A stretch of 64,000 nt of DNA from Rhizobium sp. S152 (GTDB lineage: Bacteria > Pseudomonadota > Alphaproteobacteria > Rhizobiales > Rhizobiaceae): contig NZ_JAUDRZ010000030.1 in NCBI RefSeq assembly GCF_030380735.1, positions 456,045 through 520,044 of the forward strand, written 5' to 3'. The notes under the pieces were generated by a model that was not told where the DNA came from, did not search any database, and was given only the letters and a program-made list of their open reading frames with translations. The position numbers and the translations under genes were made by a program. This document shows positions 33,937 through 42,889 of this stretch, in pieces. Position 1 is the first letter of the stretch; each line of letters starts with the position of its first letter.

Positions 33937-35220
33937 ATGCTCGATATCAAATGGATCCGTGAGAATCCCGAAGCCCTCGACGCGGCACTTGCCAAACGGG
34001 GTGCGGAGCCTTTGTCCGAAAGCCTGATCGCGCTCGACGAAAAGCGTCGCTCGGCCGTCCAGAAGGTGCAGGACATGCAGTCCCGCCGCAACGCCGCCTC
34101 CAAGGAGATCGGCGCGGCGATGGCGCAGAAGAACAGCGAACTCGCCGAGAAGCTGAAGGCCGAGGTCGCCGACCTCAAGGTCCTGCTTCCCGCCGCCGAG
34201 GAAGACGATCGCACGTTCACCGAAGAATTGAACGACGCCCTGTCGCGCATCCCGAACATCCCGCATGACGACGTCCCCGTCGGCAAGGACGAGCACGACA
34301 ACGTCGTCGCGCGTGTCACCGGCGAGAAGCCGCGCTGGAACCATACGCCGAAGGAACACTTCGAGATCGGCGAAGCGCTCGGCTACATGGATTTCGAAAC
34401 GGCGACCAAGCTCTCCGGCTCGCGCTTCACGGTCCTGACCGGCCCGCTCGCCCGCCTCGAGCGCGCGCTTGGTCAGTTCATGATCGACCTCCACACCAGC
34501 GAGCACGGCTACATCGAAGTCAGCTCGCCGCTGATGGTGCGCGACGAGGCGGTCTTTGGCGTGGGGCAGTTGCCGAAATTCGCCGAGGACATGTTTCGCA
34601 CGACGGATGGCCGCTGGCTGATCCCGACGGCCGAAGTCACGCTCACCAACCTTGTGCGTGAGCAGATTCTTGACCAGGAAAAGCTGCCGCTGCGCTTCAC
34701 CGCGCTCACCCCGTCCTTCCGCTCGGAAGCGGGTTCCGCCGGCCGCGACACCCGTGGCATGCTGCGCCAGCATCAGTTCTGGAAGTGCGAGCTGGTCTCG
34801 ATCACCGACGCCGAAAGCTCGATCGCCGAGCACGAGCGCATGACGGCCTGCGCCGAGGAGGTACTGAAGCGCCTCGGCCTGCATTTCCGCACGCTGACGC
34901 TCTGCACCGGCGACATGGGCTTCGGCTCGCGCAAGACCTACGATCTCGAGGTCTGGCTGCCCGGCCAGAACACCTACCGCGAAATCTCGTCCTGCTCGGT
35001 CTGCGGCGATTTCCAGGCGCGGCGCATGAACACGCGTTATCGCGGCAAGGAAGACAAGACCAACCGCTTCGTTCACACGCTCAACGGCTCCGGCACCGCC
35101 GTCGGCCGCTGCCTGATCGCCGTTCTGGAGAACTATCTGAACGAAGACGGTTCCGTGACCGTCCCCGACGTTCTGGTCCCCTACATGGGCGGCCTGACGA
35201 AGATCGAACGGGCGGCCTGA
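33937..35220 (+). CDS. serS: Seryl-tRNA synthetase
   Basis: 427 residues from ATG 33937 (MLDIKWIRENPE). The N-terminal coiled-coil arm spans about residues 30-105 (the tRNA-Ser binding arm). Class II motif 2 lies near LTPSFRSEAGSAGRDTRGML and motif 3 near LNGSGTAVGRCLIAVLENY. It charges tRNA-Ser, and tRNA-Sec where present. It is followed 4 bases later by surE. Confidence 0.97.
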   Translation: MLDIKWIRENPEALDAALAKRGAEPLSESLIALDEKRRSAVQKVQDMQSRRNAASKEIGAAMAQKNSELAEKLKAEVADLKVLLPAAEEDDRTFTEELNDALSRIPNIPHDDVPVGKDEHDNVVARVTGEKPRWNHTPKEHFEIGEALGYMDFETATKLSGSRFTVLTGPLARLERALGQFMIDLHTSEHGYIEVSSPLMVRDEAVFGVGQLPKFAEDMFRTTDGRWLIPTAEVTLTNLVREQILDQEKLPLRFTALTPSFRSEAGSAGRDTRGMLRQHQFWKCELVSITDAESSIAEHERMTACAEEVLKRLGLHFRTLTLCTGDMGFGSRKTYDLEVWLPGQNTYREISSCSVCGDFQARRMNTRYRGKEDKTNRFVHTLNGSGTAVGRCLIAVLENYLNEDGSVTVPDVLVPYMGGLTKIERAA

Positions 35221-35224
35221 GATC

Positions 35225-35992
35225 ATGCGCATTCTGCTCACCAACGACGACGGCATTCACGCGGAAGGTCTGGCGGCGCTGGAGCGGATTGCGCGCACGC
35301 TCTCCGACGACGTCTGGATCGTCGCCCCCGAGACCGACCAGAGCGGTCTCGCCCATTCGCTGAGCCTGTCGGAGCCGCTGCGCCTGCGCAAGATCTCCGA
35401 CAAGCATTACGCGCTCAGGGGAACGCCGACCGATTGCGTCATCATGGGCATCAAGCAGGTGATGGACATCAAGCCCGACCTCGTTCTGTCGGGCGTCAAC
35501 GCCGGCTCCAACGTCGCCGACGACGTCACCTATTCCGGCACGATCGCCGGCGCCATCGAGGGTACGATGCAGGGCGTGCGCTCCTTTGCGCTCAGCCAGG
35601 CCTACATCCGTGAAGGTGACCAGCGCATCCTGCCCTGGGAGGTCTGCGAGGCGCATGCGCCGGCGTTGCTCGAAAAGCTCATGACGCTCGATCTGCCGGA
35701 AGGCACCTTCCTCAATCTCAACTTCCCGAACTGCCGTCCCGAGGAAGTGGAGGGCACCGAAGTGACCGCGCAGGGCAAGCTCGCCTTCAATCTGGAGGTC
35801 GATGCGCGCGCCGACGGACGCGGCTTTCCCTACTACTGGCTGAAGTTCGGCGAGCGCGCCGGCGCCTTCGAGGAAGGCACTGATGTCAATGCGCTGAAGA
35901 ATAGCAAGGTTTCGGTAACCCCTTTGAAACTGGATCTGACCGATTATTCCGTACAGGACCGCATTGCGCGGGCGCTTTCAGGTACGGAGTAA
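35225..35992 (+). CDS. surE: 5'-nucleotidase SurE
   Basis: 255 residues. It opens MRILLTNDDGIHAEGL, where the DD pair binds metal, and has the VLSGVNAGSNVADDVTYSGT loop with the conserved Ser and Asn ligands. SurE removes phosphate from nucleoside monophosphates under stress. It sits between serS and a pcm-like gene; surE-pcm-nlpD order is also known from gammaproteobacteria. Confidence 0.95.
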   Translation: MRILLTNDDGIHAEGLAALERIARTLSDDVWIVAPETDQSGLAHSLSLSEPLRLRKISDKHYALRGTPTDCVIMGIKQVMDIKPDLVLSGVNAGSNVADDVTYSGTIAGAIEGTMQGVRSFALSQAYIREGDQRILPWEVCEAHAPALLEKLMTLDLPEGTFLNLNFPNCRPEEVEGTEVTAQGKLAFNLEVDARADGRGFPYYWLKFGERAGAFEEGTDVNALKNSKVSVTPLKLDLTDYSVQDRIARALSGTE

Positions 35993-35998
35993 ATCGCG

Positions 35999-36652
35999 TT
36001 GACGGCACGGCTGGTCGAGAAGGAAGAGTTTGCGGCGCTCGTTCTGAGGCTGCGGGCCGAAGGGGTATCCGACATCGATCTCCTGACGGCGGTCGAGGCG
36101 ACGCCGCGCTCGCTGTTCGTACCGCCCGAATTCGCCGAGCACGCCTATTCCAGCCGCACCCTTCCCATCGAATGCGGCTCCTTCCTCGAGGGCGTTGATC
36201 TCGCCGTCCGTATCCTCCACCATCTGAGGATAAAACCCGGTCAGCGCGTGCTCGAGGTCGGTACTGGCAGCGGCTTCATGTCCGCCGTCATGGCCCGTAT
36301 GGCCGAGCGTGTCCTGACCGTGGATCGCTACAAGACGCTGACGACAAATGCGCAGAAACGCATGGAAACGCTCGGCATTCGCAACGTCGCCATCCGCCAG
36401 GCCGATGGCAGTGCCGGCATGCAGGGCGAGGGCACCTTCGACCGGATCCTGGTGACCGCCGCCTTCAATTCCATGCCGCGTTTTTATGCCGACCAGCTCG
36501 TCTCCGGCGGCTCCATGATCGCGCCGCTGATGATCACCGAGACCGAATGTCGTCTCGTCAGGCTGACCAAGACCGGCAGCCGCTTCGAGCGCGAAGAGCT
36601 CTTTGAAGCGCCCTATCTTCCCATTGTCCCGCGTCTCGCCTCGCTGCTCTGA
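35999..36652 (+). CDS. pcm: Protein-L-isoaspartate O-methyltransferase family protein
   Basis: 217 residues from TTG 35999, supported by GGAG at 35986-35989. SAM motif I is VLEVGTGSGFMSAVMARM. The acceptor-site region reads LPIECGSFLEGVD instead of the LPIGxGQTIS seen in typical Pcm, so the catalytic Ser/Thr environment is altered. The protein opens with a helical RLVEKEEFAALVLRL and has EATPRSLFVPPEFAEHAY, as expected. If active it repairs isoaspartyl damage in aged proteins. Its position after surE supports the symbol. Confidence 0.8.
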   Translation: MTARLVEKEEFAALVLRLRAEGVSDIDLLTAVEATPRSLFVPPEFAEHAYSSRTLPIECGSFLEGVDLAVRILHHLRIKPGQRVLEVGTGSGFMSAVMARMAERVLTVDRYKTLTTNAQKRMETLGIRNVAIRQADGSAGMQGEGTFDRILVTAAFNSMPRFYADQLVSGGSMIAPLMITETECRLVRLTKTGSRFEREELFEAPYLPIVPRLASLL

Positions 36653-36793
36653 ACGCCGCCGCCGCGCGCGCTCTCGGCCTATGGTTAGCAATTTCTCAAA
36701 AAAATCGCACGGAATCTCGCGTTTTAACGGCGTGGTAATACTAACGCGCTTTAATAAACCTACAAATGGTTGCGTTAATAGTGGGTCGAGTTC

Positions 36794-38374
36794 ATGCGTT
36801 TCAGTCTTGCGCCGAAGTTCGGGAAATCTGCCGGGAAGGCCCTCTTTGCGGTTCTTCTGGCGAGTGCGGCAACGGGTTGCAGTTCCGATGTGACACGGTT
36901 CGGAAGCCTGTTCCCGTCGTCGGGTCAGGATCAGATGTCCACCGGGTCGATCCCGAGAAGGGGCATGAACGATCCGGTTCCTCAGGCCGATATGACACAG
37001 GGCGGCTACGCCAATCAGGGCGGCTACGCCAATAACAATCAGGCGATGAACCAGCCTTACCCCGCATCACAGCCGAACTATGGCGGATCGAGCGCACGCA
37101 TGGCCTCGGCTCCGGTTTCGGTTCAGCGCTCTGAACTTTCTGCCCCTTCGGCATCGCCCGCGCCGCAGCAGTCCCGCGAGCGCCAGGTCGCTCTCGCCCA
37201 GCCGTTCCCGTCGGCAGAACCCGCCAAGCAGGCGCCTCACGTGCTCGCTCCGCCGCGCACGCAGACCGACAACATCGTCACCGGCACAACGCCGAAGGTT
37301 CAGGGCTGGTCGGCGACCAACGCACCATCGGTCACCATGCGTCCGGGTGAAAGCGTGGCTGTTCTCGCCAAGCGCTACGGTGTTCCGGAAAAGGAAATCC
37401 TGCGCGCCAACGGCTTGAAGACGGCAGCCGCGGCCAAGCCTGGCCAGACCATCCTGATCCCGACCTATAACGGCGGCAACGTCGCCAAGGCATCGGCGCA
37501 GGCCGCAGACCTCTCGAAGCCCGGCCATGCGCCGCAGCCGAACAAGGAGCAGGATCAGAACGTCGCCGTCATGCCCGGCGCGAACTCCGCTCGCGACAAA
37601 TCTGTCGCCAATGCCGATCCGAGCAGCAAGCTGCCTGGCGCCAGCAAGGGTCCGAAGGGTGTAGGCGGCACCTATGTCGTCAAGCCTGGGGACTCGCTTG
37701 CCAAGATCGCCAAGGCAACCGGCACCAGCGTCGACGACCTCAAGGCCGCCAACAACCTGCAGGCCGGTTCGATCCGCATCGGCCAGGAACTGAACCTGCC
37801 GGCCGGCGCCGGTTCGCCGGATGCCATGAAGACGGCGTCGATCCCGGCAAAGGCCGAGGCGAAGCCGGTAGCGCAGCCCGCCGCCGCGACCTCGACCGCC
37901 GCCGCCCAGCCCGCGACCTACAAGGCGCCGGTTGCCACCGAAACCGTCGACGAAGCCGCCAAGAAGGAAGTCGCGTCGGCGGCTCCCGAGGCAACGGGGA
38001 TCAGCAAGTACCGCTGGCCGGTCCGCGGTGCGGTCATCGCCGCCTATGGCGCCAACGTCAACGGCAGCCGCAACGACGGTATCGACATCTCGGTTCCGCA
38101 GGGCACGGCCATCAAGGCGGCTGAAAACGGCGTGGTCATCTACGCCGGCAACGGCCTCAAGGAACTCGGCAACACGGTTCTCGTCCGCCACGACGACGGC
38201 ACCGTCACCGTCTACGGCAACGCCGATACGCTGAGCGTCACCCGCGGCCAGAAGATCCAGCGCGGCCAGACGGTCGCCATGTCCGGCATGAGCGGCAACG
38301 TCAAGCAGCCGCAGGTCCACTTCGAAGTCCGCAAGGACGCGACCCCGGTCAACCCTTTGACTTTCCTCGAATAG
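36794..38374 (+). CDS. nlpD: NlpD-like lipoprotein with two LysM domains and degenerate LytM (M23) domain
   Basis: 526 residues. The lipobox ATGC ends at Cys29. After a Gln/Pro/Ser-rich linker come LysM 1 (about residues 176-225) and LysM 2 (about 293-338), which bind peptidoglycan, and a C-terminal M23 domain from about residue 408. The zinc ligands of M23 enzymes are mostly lost: Asn427 replaces the first His (Asp431 is kept), Asn476 replaces another, and Gln507-Val-His509 replaces HxH. The domain is therefore probably an activator of amidases at division, as in E. coli NlpD. AT-rich upstream DNA with TTAACGGCGTGGTAA near 36725 recalls a CtrA half-site pair, weakly. Confidence 0.88.
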   Translation: MRFSLAPKFGKSAGKALFAVLLASAATGCSSDVTRFGSLFPSSGQDQMSTGSIPRRGMNDPVPQADMTQGGYANQGGYANNNQAMNQPYPASQPNYGGSSARMASAPVSVQRSELSAPSASPAPQQSRERQVALAQPFPSAEPAKQAPHVLAPPRTQTDNIVTGTTPKVQGWSATNAPSVTMRPGESVAVLAKRYGVPEKEILRANGLKTAAAAKPGQTILIPTYNGGNVAKASAQAADLSKPGHAPQPNKEQDQNVAVMPGANSARDKSVANADPSSKLPGASKGPKGVGGTYVVKPGDSLAKIAKATGTSVDDLKAANNLQAGSIRIGQELNLPAGAGSPDAMKTASIPAKAEAKPVAQPAAATSTAAAQPATYKAPVATETVDEAAKKEVASAAPEATGISKYRWPVRGAVIAAYGANVNGSRNDGIDISVPQGTAIKAAENGVVIYAGNGLKELGNTVLVRHDDGTVTVYGNADTLSVTRGQKIQRGQTVAMSGMSGNVKQPQVHFEVRKDATPVNPLTFLE

Positions 38375-38397
38375 GTATTGCGTCTCGAGGACAGCAC

Positions 38398-38424
38398 AAA
38401 AGCCCGGTCGAAAGCCGGGCTTTT
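38398..38424. terminator. Bidirectional terminator between nlpD and DUF815 gene
   Basis: AAAAGCCCGG pairs with CCGGGCTTTT around a 7-base loop; the A/T runs on each side let it serve both convergent genes. Confidence 0.85.
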
Positions 38425-38456
38425 GTTATTTCAGGGATAGGGAAACGCTACGTGTC

Positions 38457-39329
38457 TCAGGCGCGGGCAAGCGTGATCCGCATGCGACCGGCAAGATCCT
38501 GGATGTACTGCCAGGCGACGCGGCCGGACCGCGCGCCGCGCGTCGTCGCCCATTCCAACGCCTCGGCATGCAGCTTCTCGCGGTCGAACGGCAGCTTGAA
38601 GTGATCGGCATAGCCGTCGATCATCGTCAGGTAGTCCTCCTGGCTGCACTTGTGGAAGCCAAGCCAGAGGCCGAAGCGATCCGACAGCGACACCTTTTCC
38701 TCGACCGCTTCCGATGGATTGATCGCCGTCGACTGCTCGTTCTCCATCATGTGGCGTGGAAGCAGGTGGCGCCGGTTGGAGGTCGCGTAGAACAGCACGT
38801 TGTCGGGACGTCCCTCCACGCCGCCGTCGAGCGCCGCCTTCAGCGACTTGTAGGCCGTGTCGTCATGATCGAAGGAGAGGTCGTCACAGAAGACGATGAC
38901 GCGGTGCGGCGTGTCCTTGAGGAGGTCGAGCAAGGCGGGTAGGCTGGCGATATCCTCGCGGTGCACCTCCACCAGCTTCAGCGAAACACCGCTTTCTCTT
39001 CTGACATCTTCGTGAACGGCTTTGACGAGCGACGACTTGCCCATGCCCCGCGCCCCCCAAAGGAGCACGTTGTTGGCGGCAAAGCCCTCCGCGAAGCGCA
39101 CGGTGTTTTCATGCAGGATGTCACGCACCCGATCGACGCCGCGAATGAGCGTCAGCGCCACCCGGTTGGGGCGCTGAACAGGCTGCAAATGCTGGCGAAC
39201 CGGCGCCCAGACGAAGCAATCGGCCGCATTCCAGTCGTTGATCGCGGGGGCAGGGCCGGCCAGCCGATCGACGGCGTCGGCAAGACGCTTGAGCTCGGCG
39301 AGAATGGCACTGTTGATCTCCTGGGCCAT
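38457..39329 (-). CDS. DUF815 P-loop AAA+ ATPase
   Basis: 290 residues from ATG 39329 behind AGGAGG. Walker A is WGARGMGKSS (residues 91-100), Walker B RVIVFCDDLSFD. Sensor-like ATSNRRHLLPRHMMENE and the C-terminal lid WATTRGARSGRVAWQYIQ match the DUF815/COG2607 family, which is widespread and of unknown role. It is read divergently from yajC, about 200 bases away. Confidence 0.88.
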   Translation of the reverse strand: MAQEINSAILAELKRLADAVDRLAGPAPAINDWNAADCFVWAPVRQHLQPVQRPNRVALTLIRGVDRVRDILHENTVRFAEGFAANNVLLWGARGMGKSSLVKAVHEDVRRESGVSLKLVEVHREDIASLPALLDLLKDTPHRVIVFCDDLSFDHDDTAYKSLKAALDGGVEGRPDNVLFYATSNRRHLLPRHMMENEQSTAINPSEAVEEKVSLSDRFGLWLGFHKCSQEDYLTMIDGYADHFKLPFDREKLHAEALEWATTRGARSGRVAWQYIQDLAGRMRITLARA

Positions 39330-39537
39330 GGCGGATCCTCCTGATAATCGGTTGCCGTGGGTACGGCTTATTTTCGCTGTGGGGTAGCATGGCGTTTTTG
39401 CGACGGAAAGGTTAAGAGGCACTGGAATCGGTACGGTTTCCGGCTGTTTCTGTTGCATTCGCAATGCCCATAATTATAGTCCGGCCACCCGAGAAAAAGG
39501 CGACGTTCCGCCTCCGGAAAAGTTTGAGGAGATAAGC

Positions 39538-39882
39538 ATGTTCATCACCCCGGCATTCGCCCAGGCCACCGACAGCGCGGCGTCGCCGTTCGGTTCGGGC
39601 TTTGAAATGATCATCCTGTTCGTGCCGCTGATGGTCGTCTGGTATTTCCTGCTGATCCGTCCGCAGCGCGCCCAGGCCAAGAAGCGCGAAGAGACCCTGA
39701 AGGCCATCCGTCGCGGCGACCAGGTCGTCACATCTGGCGGTCTCGTCGGCAAAGTCACGAAGGTTGTTGACGACAAGGAAGTCGAAGTGGAAATTGCAGA
39801 CGGCGTCCGCGTTCGTCTCGTACGCACCGGCATCGTCGAAGTCCGCGTCAAGGGCGAGCCTGTAAAGGCCGACGCCGCATAA
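39538..39882 (+). CDS. yajC: Preprotein translocase accessory subunit YajC
   Basis: 114 residues with one span (MIILFVPLMVVWYFLLI) followed by the conserved RPQRAQAKKREETLKAIRRG and a beta-rich domain (GDQVVTSGGLVGKVTKV). YajC associates with SecDF in the Sec translocon. A GAGGAG site precedes the ATG. secDF follows after 52 bases. Confidence 0.95.
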   Translation: MFITPAFAQATDSAASPFGSGFEMIILFVPLMVVWYFLLIRPQRAQAKKREETLKAIRRGDQVVTSGGLVGKVTKVVDDKEVEVEIADGVRVRLVRTGIVEVRVKGEPVKADAA

Positions 39883-39934
39883 CAAACCACATTCCGCGAA
39901 CCGGATCGTCCGGATCTGACATAGTCGAGAGAAA

Positions 39935-42496
39935 ATGCTTCATTTTTCCCGCTGGAAGACCGCTCTGATTTGGTTCGTGGTGCTGGTGGCCGCCCTGTTC
40001 GCGGCCCCCAATCTTCTGACGGACAGGCAACTGCAAAGCTTGCCCGGCTGGCTGCCGCACCATCGCCTGGCGCTCGGTTCCGATCTCAGGGGCGGCTCGC
40101 ACCTGCTCTTTGCCGTCGAACGCGCCGATATCGCCCAGCAGCGTCTCGAAGATGCGGTCGCCAGCGTCCGCACCAGGCTGCGCGAAGCCAAGATCCGCTA
40201 CACGGGTCTTGTCGGCAACGACCGCACCGTCACCGTCAAGATCACCGATCCCGCTCAGGTCCAGCCGGCGATGGATGCGCTGAAGGATCTGGCTGCGATC
40301 ACCAGGACCGGCTGGTTTGGCGGAACCACGCAGGACGTCGTGCTCCAGAAAACCGATGACGGTCAGTTCACCCTCGATATAACGAACGCCAGCATCGACG
40401 CCGGCATCGCGGCCGCGCAGACGCAGTCGCTCGATGTCATCCGCCGCAGACTTTCCGACATCGCGCCCGAAAACCTCATCGTCAAGCCCGAGGGTTCGGA
40501 CCGCATCGATATGGTCATTCTCGGCGACGTGGATGTCGAGCAGGTCAAGACCGTTCTCAACGAGCCGGCCAAGCTATCCGTCCGGCTGATCGATGACAGC
40601 ATGACGGGGCAAGAGGCGCTGAACGGGCGCTGGCCGGCAACCTCGCAGGTGCTCTATTCGCTGGATGATCCGCCGGTCCCCTATCTCGTCGATCGCACCG
40701 ATTACGTCACCGGTGGCAATATCGTCGATATCAAGCCGAGCGTGGACGAGCAGACGCAGGCCGTGTCGCTCGCCTACCAGCTCGATGCCCCCGGCACCGA
40801 GCGCCTGGCGCAGCTGACGCGCGGCAATGTCGGTCGCCACCTCGCGATCATCTTCGACGATCAGGTCATGGCCTCGCCTGTGATCAGCGCCCCGATCCTC
40901 GACGGCAAGGGAAGCATCCCCGTGACCTTCACGCAGGACGGTGCCAGCAATCTGGCGCTGATGCTGCGATCCGGCGCACTGCCGGCGACGCTGACGACGG
41001 TCGAGGAGCGGACGGTCAGCCCTCTACTGGGCGCGGAATCTGCGCGCGCGGGTCTGGTCGCCGGCATCGTCGCCGCCATTCTGGTGATCGGCCTGATGCT
41101 CGCCTTCTACCGTGGCCTCGGCGTCATCGCCGCCATTTCGCTGGCTTTCAACCTGCTGTTGATCCTTGCCGTGCTGAGCCTCGTCGGCGCGACGCTCACT
41201 CTGCCTGGCATCGCTGGCATCGTCCTCATCATGGGCATGGCGGTGGATGCCAATGTGCTGATCTATGAGCGCATCCGCGAAGAGGCGAAGACCGGCCGGC
41301 CGTTCTCCCAGGCGATCGACAGCGGTTTCTCCCGGGCGCTGCGCACGATCCTCGACGCCAACGTCACCATCTTCATCGCCGCCGTCATCCTTTTTTATCT
41401 CGGCAATGAGACGGTTCGCGGCTTTGCCGTGACGCTCGCCGCCGGCATTCTGACGACCGTGATCACGGCCGCGACGCTGACGCGCTGGATCGTCGTCACC
41501 TGGCTGCATCGCCGTCATCCCAAGCACCTTCCGAAGGATGTTCATACCGGCGTCTTCGATCGCGCCAATATTCGCTTCATGGGCATCCGCCGCTACAGCT
41601 TCACGGTCTCCGCCGCGCTGTCGATCGTGGCAATGATCGCCTTCGCCGGTCTCGGCCTAAACCTCGGCGTCGATTTTTCCGGTGGTTCCTCGGTCGAGTT
41701 CACGGCCAAGCAGGGTGCGGCCAATGTCGACGATATCCGCTCGCGCCTTGGCGAACTCAACATTGGCGAGTTCGACGTCCGCGGATTGCGCAATGCCTCG
41801 CAGGCGCTGATCCGCATCCAGTCGCAGGGCGGCGGAGAGAATGCTGAGCAATCGGTGATGACGCTGGTTCGCGACGAACTCTCAAGCGATTACGACACCC
41901 GCCGCGTCGATATCGTTGGCCCGGCCGTATCGGGAGAATTGACGACGGCTGCTACGCTCGGCGTGCTTGCCTCTCTCGCGGTGATCCTGGTTTATATCTG
42001 GCTGCGCTTCGAATGGCAGTTCGCCGTCGGCGCGATCGTCGCCACGCTGCACGACGTGATCCTGACGCTTGGCCTCTTCGTGCTGACGGGCATGGAATTC
42101 AACCTGACGAGTGTCGCGGCGCTGCTGACCATCGTCGGCTACTCCCTCAACGACACCGTCGTCGTCTACGACCGCATGCGCGAGAACCTGAAGCGTTACC
42201 CCCGTATGCCGTTGCCGATTCTGATCGACGCCTCGATCAACCAGACGCTGTCGCGCACCGTGCTGACAGCGGCGACCACGCTTCTGGCATTGCTTGCGCT
42301 TTGCCTGTTCGGCGGCGACGCCCTTCGGTCCTTCGCCTTCGTGATGCTCTTCGGTGTTGCCGTCGGCACGTTTTCCTCCATCTACATAGCAGCGCCCGTG
42401 CTGATCGCCTTCAAGCTTCGGCCCGATACGCTCGACAACGACCCAGACAAGAAAGTGGCCGGACCGGATGCACAATCCGGAAAGCCGGCAGTGTGA
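39935..42496 (+). CDS. secDF: Fused protein-export membrane protein SecDF
   Basis: 853 residues; SecD and SecF are fused, as in many bacteria. The SecD half begins with one span, has LGSDLRGGSHLLFAV (conserved D-L-x-GG) and a large periplasmic P1 region, then five spans with IAGIVLIMGMAVDANVLIYERI. The SecF half starts near FMGIRRYSFTVSAALSIV, with NLGVDFSGGSSVEF and VGYSLNDTVVVYDRMRENL. It uses the proton gradient to pull exported proteins across the membrane. In an operon with yajC and the two genes after it. Confidence 0.96.
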   Translation: MLHFSRWKTALIWFVVLVAALFAAPNLLTDRQLQSLPGWLPHHRLALGSDLRGGSHLLFAVERADIAQQRLEDAVASVRTRLREAKIRYTGLVGNDRTVTVKITDPAQVQPAMDALKDLAAITRTGWFGGTTQDVVLQKTDDGQFTLDITNASIDAGIAAAQTQSLDVIRRRLSDIAPENLIVKPEGSDRIDMVILGDVDVEQVKTVLNEPAKLSVRLIDDSMTGQEALNGRWPATSQVLYSLDDPPVPYLVDRTDYVTGGNIVDIKPSVDEQTQAVSLAYQLDAPGTERLAQLTRGNVGRHLAIIFDDQVMASPVISAPILDGKGSIPVTFTQDGASNLALMLRSGALPATLTTVEERTVSPLLGAESARAGLVAGIVAAILVIGLMLAFYRGLGVIAAISLAFNLLLILAVLSLVGATLTLPGIAGIVLIMGMAVDANVLIYERIREEAKTGRPFSQAIDSGFSRALRTILDANVTIFIAAVILFYLGNETVRGFAVTLAAGILTTVITAATLTRWIVVTWLHRRHPKHLPKDVHTGVFDRANIRFMGIRRYSFTVSAALSIVAMIAFAGLGLNLGVDFSGGSSVEFTAKQGAANVDDIRSRLGELNIGEFDVRGLRNASQALIRIQSQGGGENAEQSVMTLVRDELSSDYDTRRVDIVGPAVSGELTTAATLGVLASLAVILVYIWLRFEWQFAVGAIVATLHDVILTLGLFVLTGMEFNLTSVAALLTIVGYSLNDTVVVYDRMRENLKRYPRMPLPILIDASINQTLSRTVLTAATTLLALLALCLFGGDALRSFAFVMLFGVAVGTFSSIYIAAPVLIAFKLRPDTLDNDPDKKVAGPDAQSGKPAV

Positions 42497-42500
42497 GAAT

Positions 42501-42887
42501 ATGGCTAGAGGCATAGAAATACGCGAGGCTCACTTCCCGGGCCGCGCGCCCATCGACACCTACGGCAACGGCGGCTTCCGCTTCGCCGACATGTCGCACC
42601 GCGGCTCCATTCTTTGCCTGCCATCAGGCATTTACGGCTGGGACATGGATGCCGGAAAGCCGCTCAACGTCGAGAATTTCCAGAAAGTGATCGACGAGGC
42701 GGCCGAGATCGAAGTGCTGCTCGTCGGTACCGGCAACGACATGCGCGTGCTGCCACTGGAGCTCAAGGCCGCGCTGAAGGCGGGCGGTATCGCTTCCGAC
42801 CCGATGAGCACGGGCGCTGCCGTCCGTACCTTCAACATCATGCTGATGGAATCCCGCGCGGTGGCCGCGGCGTTGATAGCAGTCTGA
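42501..42887 (+). CDS. Mth938-like domain protein
   Basis: 128 residues from ATG 42501. It has the alpha/beta Mth938 pattern: IDTYGNGGFRFADMSHRGSI, then EVLLVGTGNDMRVLPLELKA and DPMSTGAAVRTFNIMLMESR. The human homologue NDUFAF3 is a complex I assembly factor; in alphaproteobacteria the gene is often next to secDF. It lies 4 bases after secDF and 2 before a NDUFAF6-like gene, which supports a link to respiratory complex assembly. Confidence 0.8.
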   Translation: MARGIEIREAHFPGRAPIDTYGNGGFRFADMSHRGSILCLPSGIYGWDMDAGKPLNVENFQKVIDEAAEIEVLLVGTGNDMRVLPLELKAALKAGGIASDPMSTGAAVRTFNIMLMESRAVAAALIAV

Positions 42888-42889
42888 GC

